From the NCBI RefSeq assembly GCF_009696445.1, contig NZ_VULZ01000009.1, positions 1 to 64,000 on the forward strand: a stretch of 64,000 nt of DNA, in the 5' to 3' direction. Under the pieces are notes generated by a model. It was not told the DNA's origin and ran no database searches. It was given only the letters and a program-made list of their open reading frames with translations. A program made the translations under genes and the position numbers. How positions within the stretch are numbered: position 1 is the first letter of the stretch; each line of letters begins with the position of its first letter. Source of the DNA: Porcincola intestinalis (GTDB lineage Bacteria; Bacillota; Clostridia; Lachnospirales; Lachnospiraceae). Shown in pieces: positions 7,201 through 14,993 of this stretch.

Positions 7201-9686
7201 ACCGGTCAGTGACGGAGTTCACGACCGGGGATGATGGAACGGTGACGCTGCCTGAGCGGCTGCGTGCAGGAACGTATTATCTGCACGAGGTACATGCACC
7301 GACAGGCTATGTCATAGGACAGGATGTCCGCTTTGAGGTGACATCGCGCAACAGATGGGAACATGTCATCACCTGGACCATGGAGAATCAACCTGCAATG
7401 GGAATGCTTCTCCTCGAGAAAACGGATCGGGACAGTGGATCCTGTCTCCGCGGGGCTGTCTACGAGGTATATGCGGCAGAAGACATCGTGACACCAGATG
7501 GAACGATTCGAGCCAGAAAGGGAGATATTGTAGATACCTTTACAACGGATGAAAAGGGTATGGGCAGATCTGAAAAGTTGTTTTTAGGGAGATATGAGGC
7601 TTTGGAACGGGAAGCCCCTGAAGGATATCGAAGAGATCCGGAGCCTATTCCTTTTTCCGTTCTATATCAGGATGAGCATACTGAAGTTGTCAGAGTCAGT
7701 CTGAAGACATCCAACCAGCCGACAACGATGAAACTGCTGAAGACGGAGCAAAAGCTGGATGATGGCGAGTGGTCTGAGCAAGATGGCAAACCGCTGGCTG
7801 GAGTGACCTTCAGGATTGCCAGACTCGGAGACTATAAAGGAAAGAAAAGCGAGCGGTATGTCGGAAGCGGACTTTTTTCAGAAGGAGACTATCTGACCGA
7901 TGAAGACGGCTGGATCATTGCAGGCAGGATCACGACAGGAATTTACTCCGTGAAGGAGACAGCGGCCAGACCGGGATATCTGATTGATGAGACCGAGAGC
8001 TGGTTTTCAGTGGATGAGGAGGGAAATATCTTTGAATCTGACAAGGAGGGAAACAGGGCTGAAGAGGCTTTGGAGAAGATAAAAAACGCGGGCACTCCGG
8101 GCGCTGGACTGGTGAAGGAGAGGAAGAAGGGAGGAGACAGACAAGGAACGCTGAAAATCGTCCGGCGGAATCTGTATACCAGGTGGCAGTTTGACAAAAC
8201 AGATTATACCGGAAAAGGACTGCGCGGCGCACAGCTGAAAATTACGGATCATGACGGAAACACTGTGAAGTATGAAGATGATCAGGGGAATATCGTAGAT
8301 GCGGAGTGGATTTCAGACGGAAAACCGTACCTGGTGAAGCGGCTTCCGGCGGGAAAGTATCTTCTTCAGGAAACTGCAACCCCTGAAGGATACACAGCTG
8401 CGAAAGCAATTCCGTTTGAGGTTCTGCTGTCAGAGAAGCTTCAGCGGCTCACAATGACTGATAAGAGGCTGATGATCCGGAAAACAGATACACTTGGCAG
8501 GGACATAGAAGGAGCCGGCCTTGCGGTTTATGAGATCTCAGGGGAAGATAACAGTCAGATTTCACCCACGCCGATACTGAGATGGACGACAGATGGCCAG
8601 CCATACTTTGCGAAGGGATTGGTAGTTGGAAGCCACTATCGCCTGGTAGAAGAAACGGTTCCCTCCGGATTTCTTGGTGCGGATCCGGTGGATTTCATCA
8701 TTCCGGATGATGGTACAGACCAGACGGTTACAATGATTGATAAAAGAGTGTTTGCCTTCAAGACAGACACGCGAATCGATGGCCTGGCAGGGGCCCGTCT
8801 GGAAATCAGAGATTCGGAAGGAACAGTCGTGGACTTCTGGCTTTCGGATGGAGAAGCACATGCAGTGTCCGGACTCCGAAAAGGAGAGACGTACACGCTT
8901 GTAGAGACGGAAGCGCCGAAAGGATATGTTCTCGCTCAGCCTATTTCATTTACAGTGTCTGAAGATGCAGTCGATGATATATTGAAGCTGATTAATAAAC
9001 AACTTTTTATTACCAAGACAGAGCTTACGGGCGGGAAAGAGGTCGAAGGTGCCCTTCTTGAGGTGACAGATAAAGAGAGCGGGGAAATAAAGGACAGCTG
9101 GTTGTCGGGAAACGAGCCGCATCCGGTGGGTGGCCTGGAGACAGGAAAAACATATATCCTGTCTGAGCGGAAACCGGCGGACGGATATGTAACGGCTGAA
9201 CAGATTGAATTTACTGTTCAGGATGATTTCACAGATCAGCGTCATGTCATGCGGGATGATGTCACAAAGGTGAGGATCTCAAAACAGGACTTTGCGACCG
9301 GCAGAGAGCTGGAAGGCGCAGAGCTTGTCGTGCGGGACGAGTCAGGAAAGGAGGTAGAAAGATGGACCTCCGGGAAAAAGCCGCACGATATTGAGATGCT
9401 TCCGATCGGATCCTATACGCTCATGGAGCTTCGTGCACCTGACGGGTATGAGAAAGCAGAGACCGTTGCCTTTGAGGTACCGGACAGCGGGGAAATGACG
9501 AAGGTTGTCATGAAGGATAAAGCGGAAAAAACACCGCCAACCGATTCTGTCAGAACAGGGGATCATGCTCCTTTGAAACCGTGGATACTGGCAGCAGGAG
9601 TCAGCGCCATGCTGCTGGCAGTATGCATCATGAGGATGCGGAGGCAAAACATGAGAAAAAGGAATCAGTCGCGGAAAGCAGGGTGA
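4284..9686 (+). CDS. giant wall-anchored SpaA/Cna-B repeat protein with thioester-like domain
   Basis: An 1800-residue secreted surface protein. Residues 1-29 are a signal peptide. About 50-185 is a Glu/Gln/Thr-rich low-complexity stalk. About 185-345 resembles a thioester adhesion domain, with a Cys in SAYCINPYK near residue 232. From about 460 to 1745 are roughly 12 SpaA/prealbumin-like domains, recognised by a starting xxKTD lysine strand and an ending E-x-x-AP-x-GY strand. In such domains the Lys and Glu guide an intramolecular Lys-Asn isopeptide bond. The C terminus has SVRTGD, then a membrane segment (WILAAGVSAMLLAVCIMRM) and basic tail, a sortase-type anchor although the motif is not LPXTG. 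The start follows AGGAGG. A role in adhesion or a pilus-like fibre is inferred; no sortase gene is in the window. Confidence 0.88.
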   Translation: MKKIQGLLSLLFVIGFLFFSGEQRTSLAAPGWGSTGSDGMIRKGFTGLMAAELPAAETVQNGYAEESVTEPDTERKQPPALTGNSAGQSEKDVTGQPAFEQQTQADKNRVQEHRDSQTEERSLMTTEGFMQPQADPGMQRTEGDGITSNAENLSPEEKDRNLAETEELYLEEADEKELHAMAEPQKISRPYVQITDKPDTTLTYFGGGPKTRVFQVRIFGEGGGSKTVSAYCINPYKSDPMDNTTPLSKVKTISNSNLLAVAMYYLPEDAPGYGTDSKIMGIYKEIGATGSSNSYAFTHYILGAIYEGKPVSHYMEKQAAANAGERVLSRLKQLSIPSGKLSSTQLSGGYSRGRYVSDPVSYEGQAGARAEIIRVEPSGAYVEEAETGKRAKVMETGKNYLVISDTFTETVNIGLRDKSAVGFQTYVIKSGNADQDVSYALWGSGQNLEFFASFQKRQLTVQVRKRMAGASSMSMGGAAFSLDDGRGNRYALECGPDGSSGQIQVLPGTYRVIETKAPAGCLINQSIPDLVVPEDAEDGAVFTIDVLDEPAYAGIRFRKKSAQMGDIPDGDAGFEGAEFQIRNISGYSVGLKTDPSTVWKNNEIIGLTVRSGRDGSATVPPVLQAGTYELIESKAPAGYERSSQTERFTITEQDNGRILDYSDRIIFWEEVIRGGFRFHKIDSEIAGQHCILDEKKDGTAVFEVAHGSGGKARQGDAQLEGAVFELVNQSLSAVKAYGKTAEPGEVLTQLTCTELGKWIGYESPGDALPYGTYQLREIAPPEGYNLRGKQIDQTFEIREKNTVVMLDKPFDDDVIRFDIEIQKFRDTEDPDEKGDDMIPVKGVVFDICLASDPGKLVLSIETDENGTATTNDPAYAHGRLPYGIYQVSERKSTVPAGLIPVKDFLVDGTKSGGVFDGRVYKGIYKNDRPIGEWLCLRKADRTTGKTIPLSGTVFQILDEKKKPVVFRESSPAHRSVTEFTTGDDGTVTLPERLRAGTYYLHEVHAPTGYVIGQDVRFEVTSRNRWEHVITWTMENQPAMGMLLLEKTDRDSGSCLRGAVYEVYAAEDIVTPDGTIRARKGDIVDTFTTDEKGMGRSEKLFLGRYEALEREAPEGYRRDPEPIPFSVLYQDEHTEVVRVSLKTSNQPTTMKLLKTEQKLDDGEWSEQDGKPLAGVTFRIARLGDYKGKKSERYVGSGLFSEGDYLTDEDGWIIAGRITTGIYSVKETAARPGYLIDETESWFSVDEEGNIFESDKEGNRAEEALEKIKNAGTPGAGLVKERKKGGDRQGTLKIVRRNLYTRWQFDKTDYTGKGLRGAQLKITDHDGNTVKYEDDQGNIVDAEWISDGKPYLVKRLPAGKYLLQETATPEGYTAAKAIPFEVLLSEKLQRLTMTDKRLMIRKTDTLGRDIEGAGLAVYEISGEDNSQISPTPILRWTTDGQPYFAKGLVVGSHYRLVEETVPSGFLGADPVDFIIPDDGTDQTVTMIDKRVFAFKTDTRIDGLAGARLEIRDSEGTVVDFWLSDGEAHAVSGLRKGETYTLVETEAPKGYVLAQPISFTVSEDAVDDILKLINKQLFITKTELTGGKEVEGALLEVTDKESGEIKDSWLSGNEPHPVGGLETGKTYILSERKPADGYVTAEQIEFTVQDDFTDQRHVMRDDVTKVRISKQDFATGRELEGAELVVRDESGKEVERWTSGKKPHDIEMLPIGSYTLMELRAPDGYEKAETVAFEVPDSGEMTKVVMKDKAEKTPPTDSVRTGDHAPLKPWILAAGVSAMLLAVCIMRMRRQNMRKRNQSRKAG

Positions 9687-9699
9687 CAATCGGATTTAT

Positions 9700-9728
9700 T
9701 TGACTTTATCAGTCTGCTATGCTAAGAT
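9700..9728 (+). promoter_or_regulatory. promoter for tRNA-Arg
   Basis: TTGACT (9700-9705), a 17-bp spacer and TAAGAT (9723-9728) with an upstream TG. The predicted start is about 30 bases before the tRNA. Confidence 0.8.
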
Positions 9729-9764
9729 GATCACTGTTTTCAGAACCGATTTGGTTTTGAATCA

Positions 9765-9837
9765 GCATCTGTAGCTCAGCGGATAGAGCAGCGGTTTCCG
9801 GTACCGCGTGTCGGGGGTTCGAGTCCCTTCAGATGCG
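9765..9837 (+). tRNA. tRNA-Arg (anticodon CCG)
   Basis: A 73-base cloverleaf. The acceptor stem GCATCTG pairs with CAGATGC, the D arm contains GCTCAGCGGATAGAGC, the anticodon stem is GCGGT/ACCGC with loop TTCCGGT (anticodon CCG at 9798-9800), and the T loop is TTCGAGT. Two G-U pairs occur in the T stem. No CCA is encoded and the discriminator base is G. It reads CGG codons. The next gene starts 57 bases downstream without an evident terminator. Confidence 0.95.
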
Positions 9838-9894
9838 TGATTGATACGGCAATCCTGGCCGATCAGAAATTCAGGCATGATCTGGAGGACGCTT

Positions 9895-10962
9895 ATGGAT
9901 AATTTCAGAGAGTGGCTTTCTGACAATCTGCGGTACATCCTTCTCGGAATTGCTGTCTGCCTGGTGGTTGTCATTGTCGTCTGTGTTGTCAGACTTGTGG
10001 GCGGTTCATCCAGCGACAGCAAGAAGACAGACGCACAGGCTGTCGAGCAGGTGACAGAGGCTTCGCAGAATACAGCAGCATCTTCAACAGCACCGGAGGC
10101 CTCCTCAAGCTTGAAGAAGGATGACGCTTCTATTCTGGAGCTGGTAAAAAAGTATTATACAGCTGTTGCGGCGAAGGATACTGCTACGCTTGCCACAATT
10201 GTAAGCCCGTGGACGGATGATATGCAGAGCAGCATTCTTTCGAATACGATGATCGAGAGCTACGACAACATATCCACATATTCGAAGGCAGGTCCGTCGG
10301 ATGGAACGTATGTTGTCTATGCTTATTACGATGGGAAGATTAAAGATATCAGTACGGAGGCACCGAGCCTGGCTCTATTGTATGTGGTGACAGATGACTC
10401 GGGTAGTCTTGTTGTAGGAGACCGGAACGCGTCTACCGAGGTCGCGGATTTTATCAGCAAGGCAACAGCTGCGTCTGATGTTCAGGCATTGAAGAATGAT
10501 GTCAATCAGAAGCTGCTCGAGGCGGAGAATTCTGATCCTGATCTGAAGGCCTTCCTTGACAGTCAGTCTTCCGGAGCATCAGGAGAGACGGAGGAAGCTA
10601 CGGAGTCTGATGTTTCTTCTGGAAACACTGCTTCCGGAGAAACAGCAACGACGACAGCTGGTGTCAACATCCGGGTGAAGGCGAGCGCGGACGCGCAGAT
10701 TGTCGCAGTCACATACGCCGGGGCGGAAGTGAAGGTCATCGAGCGCGGAGATCAGTGGACACACATCAATTTCGATTACCAGGGAACAACATATGATGGG
10801 TTTGTGTCGACACAGTATCTTCAGTTTGGAGGTTCTGGTACGGCGCAGACAGATCAGACGTCTGGTTCCGGATCAGCATCAGCTGCGCAGACAGGTCAGA
10901 CCTCCGGCACAGGTACTTCGGGAGCTGCGTCAGGCGGAAGCACGTCTGGTGGAGCCGTGTAA
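9895..10962 (+). CDS. membrane-anchored protein with C-terminal bacterial SH3 domain
   Basis: A 355-residue protein with one membrane segment near residues 12-34 (RYILLGIAVCLVVVIVVCVV) and no cleavable signal, so the bulk is predicted outside the membrane. After a Ser/Ala/Thr-rich linker comes a globular alpha/beta segment (about 75-220), then an SH3b-like domain (about 255-320: VNIRVKAS, VKVIERGDQWTHI, GFVSTQYL), and a Gly/Ser/Thr-rich tail. SH3b domains usually bind peptidoglycan or peptides, so a cell-envelope role is inferred. The ATG at 9895 has GGAGG 6 bases upstream; a TTG further upstream lies in the tRNA trailer and is unlikely. Confidence 0.82.
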   Translation: MDNFREWLSDNLRYILLGIAVCLVVVIVVCVVRLVGGSSSDSKKTDAQAVEQVTEASQNTAASSTAPEASSSLKKDDASILELVKKYYTAVAAKDTATLATIVSPWTDDMQSSILSNTMIESYDNISTYSKAGPSDGTYVVYAYYDGKIKDISTEAPSLALLYVVTDDSGSLVVGDRNASTEVADFISKATAASDVQALKNDVNQKLLEAENSDPDLKAFLDSQSSGASGETEEATESDVSSGNTASGETATTTAGVNIRVKASADAQIVAVTYAGAEVKVIERGDQWTHINFDYQGTTYDGFVSTQYLQFGGSGTAQTDQTSGSGSASAAQTGQTSGTGTSGAASGGSTSGGAV

Positions 10963-11027
10963 GAGGGCTGGGAGGCCAGAGGGGTCAGAAGGACTCCAGA
11001 GAAGAAGGATATAGACGTAGTGTAACA

Positions 11028-11058
11028 GAGCTGCTGCATGAATGCGGCAGCTCTTTCT
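11028..11058 (+). terminator. rho-independent terminator after the SH3 protein gene
   Basis: A stem of GAGCTGC/GCAGCTC extended by GCA/TGC around a TGAA loop is followed by TTTCT. It ends the tRNA-Arg/SH3 transcription unit. Confidence 0.8.
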
Positions 11059-11068
11059 GTATAGGCGA

Positions 11069-11103
11069 CCGCTCATCATCGAGTGCGGAGCACAAGATGA
11101 CGG
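11069..11103 (+). repeat. post-terminator repeat, copy A
   Basis: A 35-base element starting CCGCTCATCATCGAG, 15 bases past a terminator stem. It matches the copy at 24591-24625 at 27 of 35 positions and all eight differences are transitions. Internal CCGC/GCGG can pair. Function unknown. Confidence 0.6.
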
Positions 11104-11113
11104 AGAGGTGCCG

Positions 11114-11150
11114 AATCGAGTAGGGCTGGGTTAATCTGCCCTACTCGATT
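11114..11150 (+). promoter_or_regulatory. strong hairpin in the leader of the pseudouridine synthase gene
   Basis: A perfect 13-bp inverted repeat, AATCGAGTAGGGC (11114-11126) and GCCCTACTCGATT (11138-11150), with an 11-base loop. No T tract follows, so it is not a simple terminator. It sits 10 bases upstream of the GGAGG of the next gene. Confidence 0.65.
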
Positions 11151-11170
11151 GTCTGTCAGGGGAGGTGGAG

Positions 11171-11917
11171 ATGCGGCTGAATAAGTATCTGGCACAATGT
11201 GGCGTATGCAGCCGAAGAGAGGCCGACCGTCTGGCGGAAAAAGGGCGGATCCTGGTAAACGGTCAGACGGCAAAGGTCGGAATGGAGGTCGGACTTCAGG
11301 ATGATGTGACGGTGGATGGGAAAAAGATCACAATACAGGAAAGGGAAATCTTTCTGGCTGTGAATAAGCCCAGGGGAGTTGTTGTCACCACAGACCGAAC
11401 ACATGGAGACAGGCTGCTGGAAGATTTGGTTGATGTTCCTCAGAGAGTGTTTCCAGTTGGACGGCTGGATAAGGAATCAGAGGGATTGATTCTGATGACA
11501 AATAATGGGGATGTGTCCAACAGGATTCAGAAAGCCCGTGGCTGTCATGAAAAGGAATACCTGGTCACAATAGATAAACCTGTATCAGATCAGCTGCTCG
11601 CTTCCATGGCGGCAGGGGTAAGGCTTCCGGAGCTTGACCGGACAACAAGACCTTGCCGTGTCAAAAAAACGGGGACGAATTCCTTCGATATCATTCTCAC
11701 GGAAGGTATGAACCGGCAGATTCGGCGGATGTGCGGGGTTTTCGACTGCAGGGTGAAGAAACTCAAACGGATTCGTATTATGAATATACGCCTTGGAAAT
11801 CTGAAAACAGGGACGTACCGGGAACTGACGAGACAGGAAGTGGAAGAGCTGAAGCGCCTGACCGGGGCTTCAGGTGAAAGCTGCAAACCGGATAAAAGGG
11901 AGAACACGTATGGATGA
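11171..11917 (+). CDS. rluF: RNA pseudouridine synthase, RsuA/RluB/RluE/RluF family (RluF-like)
   Basis: Isomerises uridine to pseudouridine in rRNA. Residues 1-60 form an S4 RNA-binding domain (RLNKYLAQCGVCSRREADRL). The catalytic Asp is in GRLDKESEGLILMTNNGD, and the C-terminal MNRQIRRMCG motif is typical of the family. Total 248 residues. RluF-like specificity (23S U2604, tRNA-Tyr in E. coli) is inferred from overall likeness and could be another family member. The ATG at 11171 is spaced 5 bases from GGAGG; a GTG at 11165 lies inside that sequence and is rejected. The stop overlaps ligA by 8 bases. Confidence 0.85.
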   Translation: MRLNKYLAQCGVCSRREADRLAEKGRILVNGQTAKVGMEVGLQDDVTVDGKKITIQEREIFLAVNKPRGVVVTTDRTHGDRLLEDLVDVPQRVFPVGRLDKESEGLILMTNNGDVSNRIQKARGCHEKEYLVTIDKPVSDQLLASMAAGVRLPELDRTTRPCRVKKTGTNSFDIILTEGMNRQIRRMCGVFDCRVKKLKRIRIMNIRLGNLKTGTYRELTRQEVEELKRLTGASGESCKPDKRENTYG

Positions 11918-13922
11918 TAGCAGAATTGCGCGAATGAAAGAACTTGTCAGCATTCTGAACCGGGCAGGGAGGGCATACTATGTTGAAAACCAGGAGATTA
12001 TGAGCAACCTGGAGTATGACCGTCTGTACGATGAACTTCTTTCTCTGGAAAAAGAAACCGGAACGGTGCTCTCGTCAAGCCCGACGCAGCATGTAGGCTA
12101 TGAGGCGGTGGACAGGCTCCCGAAGGAACGTCACGAAAAGCCGATGCTTTCACTCGATAAGACGAAGGACAGAGAAGCGCTCAGGACATTCATTGGGAGC
12201 AGGAAGACCTTAGTCTCATGGAAGCTCGATGGGCTTACGGTTGTCCTGACCTATGAGAACGGAAGTCTTGCAAAGGCAGTGACGCGCGGGAATGGAATCA
12301 TCGGCGAAGTGATCACGCCGAATGCCAGAGTGTTTGAGAACATCCCGCTGAAGATTCCTTATAAGGGGGAACTGATCCTTCGGGGAGAAGCGGTCATATC
12401 CTACCCGGATTTCAAGAAAATCAACGAATCGTTCGGCGCAGACAGCCAGTACAAAAATCCGCGGAATCTTTGCAGCGGGGCCGTCAGGCAGCTGGACAGT
12501 AGAATCACAGCAAAACGGCATGTCCGGCTCTATGCATTTGCTCTTGTCAAAGCAGATGGGGTGGATTTTCATAACTCACGGCTTGAGCAGTTTCATTTTC
12601 TGCAGCAGCAGGGGTTTGAGGTGGTTGAGCATGTAGTGACATATGCGGATACTTTGGATCAGACGATGGACTATTTTGAGAAGAAAATCCGTCATTTTGA
12701 GATTCCTTCTGATGGGCTGGTGGCCTTGTATGATGACATTGCGTATGGGGAATCCCTGGGAGAGACAGCGAAGTATCCGAGGAATGCATATGCATTCAAG
12801 TGGAAGGATGAAGAGGCGGTCACTCGTCTCCGGAGGGTAGAATGGAGCGCTTCAAGAACCGGCCTGATCAATCCGGTTGCGGTTTTTGATCCGGTTCAGC
12901 TGGAAGGAACAACCGTCACGAGAGCTTCCGTTCACAATGTCAGCATTCTGAAAGAGCTCAGGCTGGGAATCGGAGATGAGATAAAGGTTTACAAGGCCAA
13001 CATGATCATTCCGCAGATTGCCGAAAATCTGACAAAATCAGACACGGTACAGATCCCGGAGAAGTGTCCTGTCTGTGGAGGAAGAACTGCGATTCATCAG
13101 GCGATGGATGCCCAGACACTTTTCTGTGAAAACCCGGATTGCCCGGCGAAGAAAATCAAGTCATTTACACAGTTTGTATCCAGGGATGCGATGAACATCG
13201 ACGGTCTTTCTGAGATGACACTGGAAAAGCTGATCGGACAAGGACTGGTTCATACATTTGGAGACCTGTTCCGCCTGCGGCAGCACAGAGATGTGATCGT
13301 CAACATGGAGGGATTCGGAGAAAAGTCATGTGACAAGCTTGACGAGAGCATCGAGAAGGCACGGACAACGACTCTGCCACGGCTTCTGTTTGCACTAGGG
13401 GTTCCGGGGGTCGGCGTTGCCAATGCGAAAGGAATCAGCCGGGCGTTCGGAGATGACCTCAGGCAGCTTCGGAATGCGGACCTGAAGCAGATGATCGCTG
13501 TAAACGGTGTTGGGAACGTGATGGCGCAGTCCATCGTGAGATGGTTTTCAGATCCGGGGAACAAATCGATGCTTGATGATTTGTTGAGAGAGATCCGGCT
13601 GGAAAAGCCGGACACTGCAGACGGGGAGGGAGAAGGCATTCTTTCCGGCAACAGGATCTTTGAAGGAAAGACATTTGTGATTACGGGAAGCGTTTCTCAT
13701 TATCCGTCCAGAAGACAGCTGAAGGAAGAGATTGAGCGTCTGGGAGGCAAGGTTGCCGGTTCCGTTTCCTCAAAGACAAGCTTTCTGATCAACAATGATG
13801 CGTTGTCCGGATCATCAAAAAACCGGGCGGCAAGGGAACTCGGGATTCCGGTCATCACAGAGCAGCAGTACCTGAATATGAAGCAGCATCCGGAAAAGAT
13901 ACCGGAAACACCGGACAGGTGA
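11910..13922 (+). CDS. ligA: NAD-dependent DNA ligase LigA, divergent
   Basis: Seals nicked DNA using NAD+. The 670 residues show the full LigA layout: domain Ia (about 1-70), adenylation domain with the nucleophile Lys in SWKLDG, OB fold, a four-Cys zinc finger (CPVCGG...CENPDCPAKK, about 385-410), HhH repeats, and a C-terminal BRCT domain (IFEGKTFVITGSV onward). Several usually invariant residues differ: SDxEYD is SNLEYD, the E before KxDG is W, and TRGDG...GEDVT is TRGNG...GEVIT. The start at 11910 follows AGGGAGA and overlaps the upstream stop. It could be the sole ligase or a second, specialised copy. Confidence 0.93.
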   Translation: MDDSRIARMKELVSILNRAGRAYYVENQEIMSNLEYDRLYDELLSLEKETGTVLSSSPTQHVGYEAVDRLPKERHEKPMLSLDKTKDREALRTFIGSRKTLVSWKLDGLTVVLTYENGSLAKAVTRGNGIIGEVITPNARVFENIPLKIPYKGELILRGEAVISYPDFKKINESFGADSQYKNPRNLCSGAVRQLDSRITAKRHVRLYAFALVKADGVDFHNSRLEQFHFLQQQGFEVVEHVVTYADTLDQTMDYFEKKIRHFEIPSDGLVALYDDIAYGESLGETAKYPRNAYAFKWKDEEAVTRLRRVEWSASRTGLINPVAVFDPVQLEGTTVTRASVHNVSILKELRLGIGDEIKVYKANMIIPQIAENLTKSDTVQIPEKCPVCGGRTAIHQAMDAQTLFCENPDCPAKKIKSFTQFVSRDAMNIDGLSEMTLEKLIGQGLVHTFGDLFRLRQHRDVIVNMEGFGEKSCDKLDESIEKARTTTLPRLLFALGVPGVGVANAKGISRAFGDDLRQLRNADLKQMIAVNGVGNVMAQSIVRWFSDPGNKSMLDDLLREIRLEKPDTADGEGEGILSGNRIFEGKTFVITGSVSHYPSRRQLKEEIERLGGKVAGSVSSKTSFLINNDALSGSSKNRAARELGIPVITEQQYLNMKQHPEKIPETPDR

Positions 13923-14028
13923 ACCAGGTACAGAAAAAGGGACCACGTAATCAATGCATCAAACGTGAAGAGGCTGCAGCCGGATCACAGGAGGATGTCA
14001 GTCAGACGACCAGAATAGGAGGAATGCA

Positions 14029-14967
14029 ATGCCGATTCGAATTCAATCAGACTTACCTGCGGGGGAAGTGCTTGACAGAGAGAATATTTTCGTGATGGAA
14101 GAGGGCCAGGCAGATCTGCAGAACATTCGTCCGCTTGAAATTCTCATCCTGAATCTGATGCCACTGAAGGAGGATACAGAACTGCAGCTGCTGAGATCGC
14201 TTTCCAATACGCCGCTGCAGTTGAATATCACCTTTCTCACCGTCACAACACACCATGCCAAGAACACAAAAGCAGGTCATCTGAACCAGTTTTACCAGGA
14301 GTTCTCGGATATCAGGGAGTCATTTTTTGATGGCATGATCATTACCGGAGCTCCGGTTGAGCTGATGAAGTTCGAGGAGGTTGATTACTGGGATGAGCTT
14401 TGTGAGATTTTAGACTGGACGACGGACCATGTTACGAGCACACTCCATCTGTGCTGGGGCGCTCAGGCGGCCTTATATCATCACTATGGGCTGTCGAAGA
14501 GGAACCTTGGGTATAAGCTGTTTGGCGTATATCGTCACAGGGTAAAAAACAAGAAAATTCCGCTGGTACGAGGCTTTGACGACTTTTTCTTCGCTCCGCA
14601 TTCCCGATGGACTGAAGTTTCAAGAGATGAGATTATGAAATGCGATGATCTGGTCATTCTGTCTGAGTCGGACGAAGCGGGCGTATTTCTAGTCATGTCG
14701 AGAAATGGTCGTCGCATTTTCGTGATGGGACATCCGGAGTATGACAGACTCACACTGGATCAGGAGTATCAGAGGGATAGAAAGAAGGGAATCCCGATCA
14801 GGATGCCTGTGAACTATTACCCTGACGATGACCCGGATAACAAACCAAAGCTGAGCTGGCGTGCACATGCGAATACACTATATACAAACTGGATCAATTA
14901 TTATTGCTATCAGCTGACACCATATAGTCTTGGAACACGCGTGTACACATACGAGAATCTGCACTGA
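14029..14967 (+). CDS. metA: homoserine O-acetyltransferase, MetA family
   Basis: Acylates homoserine at the start of methionine synthesis. The 312-residue length is standard. The catalytic Cys142 is in HLCWGAQA, Lys163 lies in GYKLFG, and His235/Glu237 form GHPEYD. Residue 111 is Glu (GAPVELMKFEEVDYW). In characterised MetA enzymes Glu at 111 goes with acetyl-CoA use and Gly with succinyl-CoA, so the acetyl form is inferred despite the historical family name. TAGGAGG precedes the ATG. No SAM riboswitch or T-box is recognisable in the 106 bases upstream. Confidence 0.95.
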   Translation: MPIRIQSDLPAGEVLDRENIFVMEEGQADLQNIRPLEILILNLMPLKEDTELQLLRSLSNTPLQLNITFLTVTTHHAKNTKAGHLNQFYQEFSDIRESFFDGMIITGAPVELMKFEEVDYWDELCEILDWTTDHVTSTLHLCWGAQAALYHHYGLSKRNLGYKLFGVYRHRVKNKKIPLVRGFDDFFFAPHSRWTEVSRDEIMKCDDLVILSESDEAGVFLVMSRNGRRIFVMGHPEYDRLTLDQEYQRDRKKGIPIRMPVNYYPDDDPDNKPKLSWRAHANTLYTNWINYYCYQLTPYSLGTRVYTYENLH

Positions 14968-14993
14968 GCGGATCAATCATTGGAGAGCGGAAC

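Noticed and set aside
13923-14028. SAM riboswitch or T-box before metA, and similarly before metN and metF
   Set aside because: None of the conserved cores (for example the T-box GGTGG bulge or S-box stems) is visible; control appears to be by promoter operators instead.
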